Assembly (NCBI GenBank): GCA_003447545.1
Contig: DLYX01000029.1
Span: forward strand, 2,952-11,115
Length of the DNA stretch: 8,164 bases
Reading direction: 5' to 3'
From: Deltaproteobacteria bacterium
GTDB lineage: Bacteria; Desulfobacterota; Binatia; UBA12015
The position numbers and the translations under genes were made by a program. Below are positions 1 to 6,721 of this stretch, one piece after another (the first letter of the stretch is position 1; the number at the start of each line of letters is the position of its first letter). Below the pieces are notes generated by a model, which was not told the DNA's origin, made no database searches, and worked only from the letters and a program-made list of their open reading frames with translations.

Positions 1-263
1 CCCATCTCGGCTCGGACTTCCCCTGCCGTATTGTTTCGTCAACCGCCGAAGTTGGCAGTGGTGCTCAACCGACCCTACCAATTTCCAGCCGTGCCCTCAC
101 GGTCATACACCGCAACTGGCCCGCAGAGACAACCGCAGCCTTTTTTCGCTCGGCCGATCCGCCGATCCTCGGCAGAATCCAGCAGGAAGAATTCCGACTC
201 GAACTCCACGCCGTGGAATTGCCGGCGGATCTGCTACCCAAGCATGCGGAGCTACCATCATGA
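1..263 (+). CDS. selA: SelA, L-seryl-tRNA(Sec) selenium transferase (3' end only)
   Basis: Reading from base 3, 86 codons run open from the window edge to a TGA at 261-263, so only the C-terminus is visible. SelA is the cytoplasmic PLP enzyme that converts seryl-tRNA(Sec) to selenocysteinyl-tRNA(Sec); its catalytic lysine lies upstream of the window. The visible part has the hallmarks of the family's C-terminal domain: a VGSGAQPTLPISSRAL stretch (compare IGSG...LPS.AL in E. coli SelA), then PPILGRI followed by an acidic loop and FRLELHAVE, matching the usual P-V-IGRI...LDLR ending. The stop overlaps the selB ATG as ATGA, typical of translational coupling in selAB operons. It could not be called from a start codon because the start is outside the window. 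Identification rests on these motifs plus the selB neighbour. Confidence 0.9.
   Translation, partial: HLGSDFPCRIVSSTAEVGSGAQPTLPISSRALTVIHRNWPAETTAAFFRSADPPILGRIQQEEFRLELHAVELPADLLPKHAELPS
247..250 (+). promoter_or_regulatory. Ribosome binding site of selB
   Basis: GGAG lies 8-9 nt before the ATG at 260 and inside the last codons of selA. It supports this ATG as the selB start, although the stop/start overlap suggests that ribosomes ending selA translation also contribute. Confidence 0.55.
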
Positions 264-2170
264 AACCTTATGGAAGACGCATTCTCGGCACGGCCGGCCA
301 TATCGACCACGGTAAAACTCGACTCGTTCGGGCCATCTCCGGGAAGGAAACCGATCGACTCAAGGAAGAGAAGGAGCGCGGAATCTCAATTGAATTGGGA
401 TTCGCCCACCACGAAATTGACGGTCTCCAGTTCGGCATCGTGGATGTTCCGGGCCACGAACGATTTCTCAAGCATATGCTGGCCGGGGCTCAGGGGATTG
501 ATGTGGTTCTCATGGTCGTCGCGGCCGACGATGGCGTGATGCCCCAAACCGAAGAGCATTTCGATATCGTCCACCTCCTGGGGGTCGAAAACCTGATTTT
601 CGTGGTCACCAAAACCGATCTGGTTTCCGCCGAACGTCTCACCGAAGTCAAGGAAGAGATCGAGATCCTGGCGGTAGGAACCAAGTTCGAGAACGCTCCG
701 CAAATTGCCGTCTCCTCCGAAAGCGGCGAGGGCATACCTGCGCTCCAATCCGTGATCCGCGAAACCCTGCTGGTGCTCGAGCCCCGCGAAACCAACGGGC
801 CTTTCCGGATGCCGATCGATCGTTCTTTCGTCTTGCACGGGCACGGCATTGTCGTAACGGGTACGGCCAACTCCGGTGCCGTCACCGAAGGCGACGCCTT
901 GACCATACGCCCATCCGGGGTTGAAACTCGAGCCCGCACCCTGCAGGTGCATGGCGAACGCTTGTCGCAGGCTGGGGCAGGCCAACGCATCGCTCTGAAT
1001 CTCGCTGGCATTGATCAGGCGGGGGCTCCTCGCGGCGCCTGGGTGACCGCGCCGAGCGTCTGGGCGGTCACGGACCGATTCGACTGCGAGTTGGAAGTTC
1101 GCCCCGGGGCCCCGCGACCGTTGAGCAGCTTTGATCGGGTGCGCGTGCACATCGGCACATGCGAGGTGCACGGTAAATTGATTTTCCTCGGAGAAACATC
1201 GCAAGTCGCTCCCAAAGAGCGTGCCTTTTGCCAGATCGCTCTGGATGAACAGATACTTGCCGCACGTGGCGACCGCTTCGTTATCCGTATGGAAGCCGCA
1301 AACCGCACTGTAGGCGGCGGCATGGTCCTGCATCCCTCCACCGAGCGCCATAAACCCGGGCAAGAAGATATTCCCGAGTTCCTTTGCTCGCTGCGTGATG
1401 CCAGTCGCAAAGAGCAAATTGCTCCCTTCATCGAACTTCTGCCCGCCTTCGCCGCACCCGTCTCTCTGATCGAACAAGGTCTCTTGATGCCGAGTGACGA
1501 GCTGCACGCTGCCGTGCTCGCGGACCCGGGACTGGTGGCCCTTCCCAATCGGCAAAAACCCGAGACCGTCACCACCAAACGCAAATGGGACACACTGTCC
1601 CGACAAGTGGGTGATGCCCTTTCGCATTTCCACCGGTCGCACCCCATGAGTCCAGGCATGGACCTCGAGTCACTTCGCTCGAGACTCCGCATTTCAGTTC
1701 CACAGAAACTCTTTCGAGCGGTCACCGAACTTCTGGAATCCACTGGAGTTGTCGTGCGCGAAGAAGCAACCATCCGGTTGCCGCGTCACACAATTCAGGT
1801 GCCCCGGGACGAAGGGCGCATTCTCGAGAAACTCATGCAGGAAATCACGGCAGGGGGAATGTCACCACCGGACGCAAAACAACTCGCATCCGGCCTTGAA
1901 CTCTCTCCAGATCGCACGCTGACTCTTCTCAAAGTGCTTGTCGATCAAGACAAGCTCATCCGCGTCTCGAGTGAGATCCACTATGATCCTGCATCGCTGG
2001 ATCAGGCGACCTCGCTTTTACGCGAGCACCTCCAAAGCCATCCGGAGATTACGGTTGCCGAATTCAGAACTTCGATCGCGGCTAGTCGAAAATACGCTCT
2101 GGCTTTGATGGACTATTTCGACAAATCCTCTCTGACCGTCAGGGTCGGAGATGCGCGCCGTCTTCGCTAG
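260..2170 (+). CDS. selB: SelB, selenocysteine-specific translation elongation factor
   Basis: SelB is a GTPase that delivers Sec-tRNA(Sec) to the ribosome at UGA codons that carry a SECIS hairpin. At 636 residues it is close to the family's usual length (E. coli 614). G-domain motifs are intact: GHIDHGKT at residues 13-20 (G1), DVPGH at 62-66 (G3), TKTD at 117-120 (G4, with the Thr usual in SelB) and VSSESGEGI near 151 (G5). EF-Tu-like beta-barrel domains II and III follow at about 175-365, including the GDRFVIR...TVGGG segment at 337-354. The C-terminal half (about 400-636) is the winged-helix region that binds the SECIS; its last unit has the typical ITVAEFR...SRKYAL..MDYFD...T.RVGD.R pattern. 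It is coupled to selA through an ATGA overlap and ends 20 nt before the stop of the convergent isomerase gene. All key residues look functional. Confidence 0.97.
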   Translation: MKPYGRRILGTAGHIDHGKTRLVRAISGKETDRLKEEKERGISIELGFAHHEIDGLQFGIVDVPGHERFLKHMLAGAQGIDVVLMVVAADDGVMPQTEEHFDIVHLLGVENLIFVVTKTDLVSAERLTEVKEEIEILAVGTKFENAPQIAVSSESGEGIPALQSVIRETLLVLEPRETNGPFRMPIDRSFVLHGHGIVVTGTANSGAVTEGDALTIRPSGVETRARTLQVHGERLSQAGAGQRIALNLAGIDQAGAPRGAWVTAPSVWAVTDRFDCELEVRPGAPRPLSSFDRVRVHIGTCEVHGKLIFLGETSQVAPKERAFCQIALDEQILAARGDRFVIRMEAANRTVGGGMVLHPSTERHKPGQEDIPEFLCSLRDASRKEQIAPFIELLPAFAAPVSLIEQGLLMPSDELHAAVLADPGLVALPNRQKPETVTTKRKWDTLSRQVGDALSHFHRSHPMSPGMDLESLRSRLRISVPQKLFRAVTELLESTGVVVREEATIRLPRHTIQVPRDEGRILEKLMQEITAGGMSPPDAKQLASGLELSPDRTLTLLKVLVDQDKLIRVSSEIHYDPASLDQATSLLREHLQSHPEITVAEFRTSIAASRKYALALMDYFDKSSLTVRVGDARRLR

Positions 2171-2190
2171 ACCTTTCGGAGTCGCGACCA

Positions 2191-3114
2191 TCAATGCGCG
2201 CTGGACTTCTCCTTGGTGACCTTCACCATTCCAAGGGCCCGATCCATCGCCTCCGGGTCCATCGAGGCGGTATACGAGTCCTTCAGTCCCTGAAAGAATT
2301 CAGCTTTCCGTGCGTCGATAGCTCGCCGCAACAGCAATGCACGGATCTTTGCCTGCACCTCGGTCAGAAGGCGCTCACGCCCGGGCCGGAAATCAGTGGC
2401 CTGAATAATATGAAAACCTGAAGGAACCTCGACAATCGCGGATATTTCGAGGGGCTCCTCCAGCGCAAAAGCCGCTTCCTCAAACTCCGGTGCCATCTTG
2501 CCATAACCAAAGAATCCCAAATCGCCGCCATTGGAAGCGGAGGATTTATCCATCGAATAGCGCTTTGCCAGTGCGGGAAACGCCGCAGGGTCTTGTAACG
2601 CTTCCTGATGAACCTTCTCTGCCGTCGCCCGATCCTGCAGCAGGATATGCCGTGCACGAATCTTCCGGGTCGCAAACTTGGAGCGTTTTTCCTGGTAGTA
2701 ATCCGCAACTTCCTCCGGCGAAACTTCCACCGTCAGGGCAAGATCTGCCATCACCCGATTCTGCACTAATTGTCGCAAATAGCCCGCCAGCTGATCCTGA
2801 ATTTCGGGATCCTGAGCAAGCCCCGCCCGGACTCCCTCCGCGAACACCAGTTCCTGCAGGACAAGAGCCTCGAAGAGCTCATTGCGGCCCTCCGTTGTCA
2901 TCTGAGCTCGGCTACGAACCGGAACCCGCGCCATTCCGCGAGCCAATTGCTCTGCTCCGAATGTCAGATCCACAGCACCAGCCTCGATCACCACCGGCCG
3001 CCCCAACTCACCCTCTGGAGAACTGAGGGGAGAGGCCCCCCCGCAGCCCGCGAAAACCAGCGCTATTCCAAGCAACAGAAACTTGCCGAACCGCAGTTTA
3101 TTCATAAAATCCAT
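2191..3114 (-). CDS. Parvulin-type peptidyl-prolyl isomerase lipoprotein (SurA/PrsA-like)
   Basis: Predicted exported foldase of 307 residues. The N-terminus has basic residues, a hydrophobic stretch and a Cys at 24 in a VFAGC context, read as a lipoprotein signal (Phe at -3 is less usual), so it should be membrane-anchored outside the cytoplasm. Residues about 45-150 form a helical SurA_N-like chaperone region (LFEALVLQELV, then DPEIQDQL..YLRQLV). The rotamase domain spans about 152-244 with ARHILL (154-159), the GGDLGFFGYGKM segment (196-207), EFEEAAFAL and SGFHIIQ near 232-238, all classic parvulin positions. A helical tail follows. The ATG at 3114 is preferred because AAGGA lies 7 nt before it; the longer form from 3147 adds 11 residues with no such support, and an ATG at 3105 is also possible. 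Its substrates are unknown. It is transcribed alone, convergent with selB. Confidence 0.9.
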   Translation of the reverse strand: MDFMNKLRFGKFLLLGIALVFAGCGGASPLSSPEGELGRPVVIEAGAVDLTFGAEQLARGMARVPVRSRAQMTTEGRNELFEALVLQELVFAEGVRAGLAQDPEIQDQLAGYLRQLVQNRVMADLALTVEVSPEEVADYYQEKRSKFATRKIRARHILLQDRATAEKVHQEALQDPAAFPALAKRYSMDKSSASNGGDLGFFGYGKMAPEFEEAAFALEEPLEISAIVEVPSGFHIIQATDFRPGRERLLTEVQAKIRALLLRRAIDARKAEFFQGLKDSYTASMDPEAMDRALGMVKVTKEKSSAH

Positions 3115-3121
3115 CCTGAAT

Positions 3122-3126
3122 TCCTT
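3122..3126 (-). promoter_or_regulatory. Ribosome binding site deciding the isomerase start
   Basis: On the minus strand this reads AAGGA, 7 nt upstream of the ATG at 3114. It is the best Shine-Dalgarno match near the gene and favours that start over the upstream in-frame ATG at 3147. Confidence 0.6.
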
Positions 3127-3208
3127 ACCCAAATTCCAGCTCCTCAAGAACTGGTTTCAACTCCAGAGAGCAGATAGTTTGACCCAAGCCACTGCGCTCC
3201 GTTAGCAA

Positions 3209-3241
3209 AACCAGAGCGGAAATCTTCCTTTTCCGCTGGTT
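3209..3241. repeat. Imperfect inverted repeat in the divergent intergenic region
   Basis: Left arm AACCAG(AG)CGGAAA at 3209-3222 pairs with TTTCCGCTGGTT at 3230-3241: 12 base pairs with a 2-nt bulge (AG at 3215-3216) and a 7-nt loop. It lies between the divergent starts at 3114 and 3273, 31 nt before the latter. No run of T follows on the plus strand, and only four T's follow on the minus strand, where there is no upstream gene to terminate. A two-fold operator for a dimeric regulator, or a leader hairpin of the 3273 gene, are the likelier readings. The rest of 3115-3272 holds no convincing promoter. Confidence 0.5.
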
Positions 3242-3272
3242 CTCCCCCTACTTTCAAATCTCTGTTCCTCGA

Positions 3273-4607
3273 ATGGCGGCTGCTCGGCTGAGCCAGAAAC
3301 TTTGCATGCGTTTTCACGACCCCGAAAGATTCGAGAAGTATTGCATTGCCAAACGCAGGACCTATCTGCGTCAACTCGCCGGCCGCCCCAACCCCCGAGG
3401 ATTCTTTGACCTATGGCGTGGTGAGTTTGAGCTGACATCCCGACGATTTCAAATCGGTGGCGTCTCCGAATCCGAGACCAGCGAAGTCGCCAGAGGCCTG
3501 CGCTGGCTCCTCCTCTCCGATCTCTATGCGTTTGCCCGGAGGTCGATTCCGGACCTCCCACCGGCTCCGCAGACCGTTCTGGAGAACCTTACGGGAGGAT
3601 TGCATCAAATCAGGCGTGCACGCTCGATGTTAATCACCGGCGAAGACGGAGCCGGCAAGGAGCAATTGGCCTGCCTGCTTCACACTTTGTCCGGCCGGCC
3701 CGGCGCTCTCGTCCGAATCCATGCCGGCGAACTGGGGCGCAACCCGAAAGCGAGCGCCAAACAACTTCTCCCCGAGCGGGGATCGGTTTTCTTGCGCGAC
3801 ATCGAGGATATGGCACCCGACGCCCAGGAAGAACTCCTCACCTTCCTCAACGGCGAAGCTCGCCGCCGTGACCTGCTGTTTTTCGCCTCCACGCAAGCCC
3901 GATCCTGGGATCTGGCCTCCGTCCATGGAATCCGTCGCGAGTTGCTGATCCGGGTGAGTCAAACAGAAATCCGGCTGCCCGGAATCGCGACCCGAGAGAA
4001 AGACCTCCTGCGCCTTGCCGAAGATGTGACCTACGACACCGTTCGTCTCGAGGGACGTCGGGTTGCCGATCTGCGACTGGAAGCGGACCGCCTCGCAACC
4101 GAATGGCAATCCGATCGCGGCATCCCCGCCCCCCAGGACTACGACTTTGTGAGCGAATCTCTGAGCTATGTCTTGTGGCGCGAGAAGACCTCGATCGCCA
4201 GCCGAGCCCTGACGGCGCTCCCCCTCATCGCTGTGCCGGCCGAGGGAAGTTTTCGCGCCATCGCCAGAGTTGTTCGGGGGTTTCTGGAGGAGTCGCCGTC
4301 CGGGTCCGCTGATCAGGATCGAGACGACCAGCCAGTCGAGGCTGTCGAAAAGCGAGCTACCGGCGCCCGCATTCCCACCTCATGGACGCGACGAGAGGTT
4401 CTTCAGGCCTATTATAAAGCTCTCCTCCTCGAGGAAGAAGGCGATCTGGATCGAGTTGCCGCGCGAGCGGGGCAGAAAACAGCTGAAATCGCTCAGGAAT
4501 TATCCGATCTGAAAATCCTGCCGAATCCGGAACCCATGACCGAAACGCCCCGGAAGAAATCTCCGAGTTTGGGGATTTCGTCTCACCCCGCGAAACCCGG
4601 GTCTTGA
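3273..4607 (+). CDS. Degenerate NtrC-like AAA+ protein with C-terminal Fis-type HTH
   Basis: 444 residues. Residues 1-100 are unrecognised. About 115-255 resembles the central AAA+ domain of sigma-54 activators: Walker A GEDGAGKE at 123-130 (family form GE.G.GKE), GSVFLRDIEDMAPDAQEELLTFL at 170-192 aligning with the GTLFLDEI...Q..LL Walker B block, and RRELLIRV...IRLPGIATREKDLL at 221-246 aligning with FR.DLYYRL...I.LPPLRER.ED. About 371-415 resembles the Fis-type helix-turn-helix of that family. Oddities: the segment that should hold the GAFTGA sigma-54 contact loop is missing, the Walker B Asp-Glu reads Arg-Asp (175-176), and there is no receiver domain. It is therefore probably a DNA-binding regulator or repurposed ATPase, not a conventional sigma-54 activator. 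The start is uncertain: neither the ATG at 3273 nor the one at 3306 has a good ribosome binding site. It ends at TGA 4605-4607, in frame with the next ORF. Confidence 0.75.
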   Translation: MAAARLSQKLCMRFHDPERFEKYCIAKRRTYLRQLAGRPNPRGFFDLWRGEFELTSRRFQIGGVSESETSEVARGLRWLLLSDLYAFARRSIPDLPPAPQTVLENLTGGLHQIRRARSMLITGEDGAGKEQLACLLHTLSGRPGALVRIHAGELGRNPKASAKQLLPERGSVFLRDIEDMAPDAQEELLTFLNGEARRRDLLFFASTQARSWDLASVHGIRRELLIRVSQTEIRLPGIATREKDLLRLAEDVTYDTVRLEGRRVADLRLEADRLATEWQSDRGIPAPQDYDFVSESLSYVLWREKTSIASRALTALPLIAVPAEGSFRAIARVVRGFLEESPSGSADQDRDDQPVEAVEKRATGARIPTSWTRREVLQAYYKALLLEEEGDLDRVAARAGQKTAEIAQELSDLKILPNPEPMTETPRKKSPSLGISSHPAKPGS

Positions 4608-4614
4608 TCGCGAC

Positions 4615-4644
4615 GGCCTGCTGCGAGAAACTTCGGAACAGGCC
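4615..4644 (+). other. Hairpin just downstream of the TGA at 4605-4607
   Basis: GGCCTG (4615-4620) and CAGGCC (4639-4644) are perfect complements with 18 nt between them. Inside, CGAG (4624-4627) can pair with TTCG (4632-4635), including one G-T wobble, giving a second short stem. It begins 7 nt after the TGA. No T-run follows, so an intrinsic terminator is unlikely. It may be incidental, regulatory, or a SECIS-like element. Confidence 0.35.
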
Positions 4645-4650
4645 CAATGC

Positions 4651-4656
4651 TATACT
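4651..4656 (+). promoter_or_regulatory. Possible -10 promoter element (TATACT)
   Basis: TATACT differs from the consensus TATAAT at one base. Its predicted start site would leave a leader of roughly 35 nt before the TTG start at 4698. A matching -35 box at 17 nt spacing (AAACTT, 4628-4633) is poor, so this is only a candidate. If real, it would support separate expression of the small coiled-coil gene. Confidence 0.25.
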
Positions 4657-4685
4657 ACCTTTCGACCCAGACATCTGGCGTGACC

Positions 4686-4690
4686 GAGGA
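4686..4690 (+). promoter_or_regulatory. Ribosome binding site for the small coiled-coil gene
   Basis: GAGGA lies 7 nt before the TTG at 4698. No other in-frame start here (ATG 4647, ATG 4713) has a comparable site, which is why the TTG start is preferred. Confidence 0.45.
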
Positions 4691-4697
4691 AGAACCA

Positions 4698-5036
4698 TTG
4701 TCATCATCCCCAATGAATCCGAACCCCGAGCAACCACCACCCACTGAGGCCACCCCTCCGAGGAATAAAGAGATGGATGATATTCTGAGACAAGCTGAGG
4801 CTCTGCTGCGTTTCTCTGGCGAAGTCGAGAACCGGATGGCCGAAAGTGGCCTTGGCGGTGTCGACGGGGTCATCGAACGCTACGTGCAGTTGCGCCAAGC
4901 CCTCGACAGGCTGAGCCAGCGAGAGCTCGATTGGGCCAAGACCGAAGTAGATCGGCTTATCGAGACACTGACCGAGGTCGCCACACAACTCGAACAATTA
5001 CGCGCGATCAAGCTCGCGATCGTCGACCCGAACTAA
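4698..5036 (+). CDS. Small coiled-coil protein of unknown function
   Basis: 112 residues from a TTG start with GAGGA 7 nt upstream; the upstream in-frame ATG at 4647 would give 129 residues but would include the TATACT motif in coding sequence. Residues 1-25 are Pro/Ser/Glu-rich and probably disordered (NPNPEQPPPTEATPP). Residues 26-108 are a charged helical stretch with heptad-like Leu/Ile/Val spacing (DDILRQAEALL, VIERYVQLRQALDRL, VDRLIETLTEVATQLEQL), suggesting a dimeric or oligomeric coiled coil. There is no signal peptide, membrane segment or catalytic motif, so it is probably cytoplasmic. The family is not recognised. It lies in the same frame as the preceding AAA+-like gene with no other stop between them, so it could conceivably be a readthrough extension of it. 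Its 3' end overlaps the convergent VanZ-like gene by 29 nt. Confidence 0.65.
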   Translation: MSSSPMNPNPEQPPPTEATPPRNKEMDDILRQAEALLRFSGEVENRMAESGLGGVDGVIERYVQLRQALDRLSQRELDWAKTEVDRLIETLTEVATQLEQLRAIKLAIVDPN

Positions 5037-5499
5037 CTCGGCGCCATCGATACAGAAGATAGCCGAACCCCGCGCCCGTGGTATCGAGGAGAACATCCTG
5101 AGCCGCTCCGACTCGCGTCGGCACGAAACTTTGGTGATACTCGTCCAGTCCGGCCCAAAGCACGCAAATCGCGATTGTCTGCCAACCCAGAGCCGCGGAA
5201 GATCGCTCGGGCCGCGCCAGCGCCCGCGCGACCAATCCTGCCAGGATCGCGAACTCGGCCAGATGAGCAAATTTCCGCATGAGTCCATGTATATGATCCA
5301 GCGACTCGGGCTCCAGATAGGGAAATAGCGCACCCAGAATCGGCAGGAAAAATCCTCCCGTACCGTCGCCATCAAACCAGCCCGTCGAGAGCGTCCATAT
5401 GACGCCAGCCCATAGGGCAACTGGCACCCACCGACTCAACCAGGAGGGTTCGGCAAGAAGCGCCCCGGGCGCGTCGCCCTCAGTTCGAGCGGTTGCCAC
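5008..5499 (-). CDS. VanZ-like family membrane protein
   Basis: 163 residues from a GTG start. Several hydrophobic segments (about 24-40, 48-62, 78-96, 106-118, 136-150) indicate an integral membrane protein. The VanZ-family signature is clear: RKFAHLAEFAILAGL at 75-89, a membrane segment, then LDEYHQSFVPTR at 118-129 and DVLLDTTGAGFGYLLY at 135-150. The family is named after the teicoplanin-resistance accessory protein VanZ, but most chromosomal members have no established function, so resistance should not be inferred. It is the second gene of an operon: its GTG lies 20 nt inside the end of the VKOR-DsbA gene, with only a weak AGG site before it, consistent with translational coupling. At its 3' end it overlaps the plus-strand coiled-coil gene by 29 nt. 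The C-terminus is short and Arg-rich. Confidence 0.88.
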   Translation of the reverse strand: MATARTEGDAPGALLAEPSWLSRWVPVALWAGVIWTLSTGWFDGDGTGGFFLPILGALFPYLEPESLDHIHGLMRKFAHLAEFAILAGLVARALARPERSSAALGWQTIAICVLWAGLDEYHQSFVPTRVGAAQDVLLDTTGAGFGYLLYRWRRVSSGRRSRA

Positions 5500-6721
5500 T
5501 CGCCTGCAGGTCTTGCTCGATCGCGAAAGCGTAGAGGAATTGTTGGGGTGTAATTCCGCCTTTCAACATCCGACCATTGATAAAGATCGTCGGGGTCGAC
5601 GCAATTCCGAGGGCGTTCCCTGCCGCGAGGTCGACCTGGATAGCATCTCGAGCCGCAGGCGAATCCACGCAACTCTCCAGAGCTTCCACGTTCATGCCGA
5701 GACTCTTGCCGATCGCGGGGATGGATTGTGGCGAAAGAGTTTTCTGGTTGGCAAAAAGGGCTCGATCAAATTCATGTCCCTTGCCGACCTCATGGGCACA
5801 CCACGAAGCAAATGCCGCATCGCATGCCATGTCGTGAGCAGTTCCCTTGACCGCCGGGTTACAGTCGGGGTGCAGGGGGAAATTGCGGTGGTGAACCTCG
5901 ATATTCAGATCACTCGCAGCGATCGCCTGCTCCAGATCAAAGAAGGATCGTCGGCAGTGAGGGCATTGGAAATCAGAGAACTCGACAACGGAGATATCCG
6001 CCGTTCCAGCCGAGACCCCCGCCGGCAGTGGATGCTCCATTACTGGCTGCGAGGTATAATACACATAGAATCGAGGGTCTTCGCGACGGATCTCGGATCC
6101 TGACGCCGCGGCGTCGAGAGCGGCCGGTGGCTCTTCCTGCGAGGCAACAAGCACCCCGATCGCGAGGAGAGCTCCGACTGCGGCGCCCCCGAGAATCGGC
6201 TTGGGCTGCCAGCTTTTGGGCGCACCCGGTTGCAACAGCCTAAACTGCCACGCGGCCACGGCAAAAAGCGCAAGAGCCGTTGCGTCGAGCGACAGGCATA
6301 TCGGACACAAGACACCGATGAGGACGGTCGAAACCACGAGATAGTAAAGAGAAATGGCCAAGATAACGCCGCTGAGAGCCAGCAGATAGGTTGCCCGAGC
6401 GACTCGCTCGCGTCCCTTGGCCGCGAATGTCCAGACGGACAGGCCAAGCGCCATCAGCCATCCCAAAATGCCCCAGCTAGCGACCGGTGTCCCCAGAAAC
6501 GTCGCGTGAGTACTTCCCAGCACGGCATCACAGGACATCTCCTGATTCACATCACAAAAACTTGAATACGCGCCCTGACTCGACGCGATCTCCTGATGGA
6601 TGTAGAGACCGGTAACACCCAGAGCGATGCCCAGGATCGATAAAACAATAGCAGCAACAGGAAGCATGCCCGTTGAAGGCGTCGAGTCTGACACATCGGT
6701 ATTCGGCCGCGTTTTTCCCAT
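5480..6721 (-). CDS. VKOR-DsbA fusion, disulfide-bond forming protein
   Basis: 413 residues. The N-terminal half (about 20-195) is a multi-pass vitamin K epoxide reductase domain with the loop cysteines C56 and C64 (FCDVNQEMSC), a following Ser/Trp segment (ASWGILGW), and the CPIC quinone-side motif at 139-142. After a membrane segment and linker, residues about 240-405 form an exported DsbA-like thioredoxin domain with CPHC at 253-256 and a cis-proline in STPTIFING (Pro 377). The VKOR part would pass electrons from the thioredoxin domain to quinone, oxidising exported proteins, as DsbB does for DsbA. Four further cysteines (287, 300, 308, 351) sit in the DsbA domain in a C..N...C...C pattern. 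The ATG at 6721 has AGG 6 nt upstream; a GTG at 6748 would add 9 residues. It overlaps the downstream VanZ-like gene by 20 nt. Both active sites use Cys, not Sec. Confidence 0.92.
   Translation of the reverse strand: MGKTRPNTDVSDSTPSTGMLPVAAIVLSILGIALGVTGLYIHQEIASSQGAYSSFCDVNQEMSCDAVLGSTHATFLGTPVASWGILGWLMALGLSVWTFAAKGRERVARATYLLALSGVILAISLYYLVVSTVLIGVLCPICLSLDATALALFAVAAWQFRLLQPGAPKSWQPKPILGGAAVGALLAIGVLVASQEEPPAALDAAASGSEIRREDPRFYVYYTSQPVMEHPLPAGVSAGTADISVVEFSDFQCPHCRRSFFDLEQAIAASDLNIEVHHRNFPLHPDCNPAVKGTAHDMACDAAFASWCAHEVGKGHEFDRALFANQKTLSPQSIPAIGKSLGMNVEALESCVDSPAARDAIQVDLAAGNALGIASTPTIFINGRMLKGGITPQQFLYAFAIEQDLQASGNRSN

Noticed and set aside
31..315. 94-codon plus-strand frame at the left end
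   Set aside because: It overlaps both the selA C-terminus and the selB start in another frame; those are supported by conserved motifs and this is not.
386..1642. 418-codon open frame on the minus strand, antisense to selB
   Set aside because: It lies wholly inside the clearly conserved selB, its translation shows no recognisable domain, and long antisense frames are common opposite GC-rich genes.
2211..2236. CCTTGG...CCAAGG inverted repeat as a terminator between selB and the isomerase gene
   Set aside because: It lies inside the isomerase coding sequence, the stem is broken by an asymmetric bulge, and no T-run follows on either strand.
5399..6103. 234-codon plus-strand frame opposite VKOR-DsbA
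   Set aside because: Arg-rich translation with no domain; the opposite strand encodes unmistakable CPHC and CPIC motifs.
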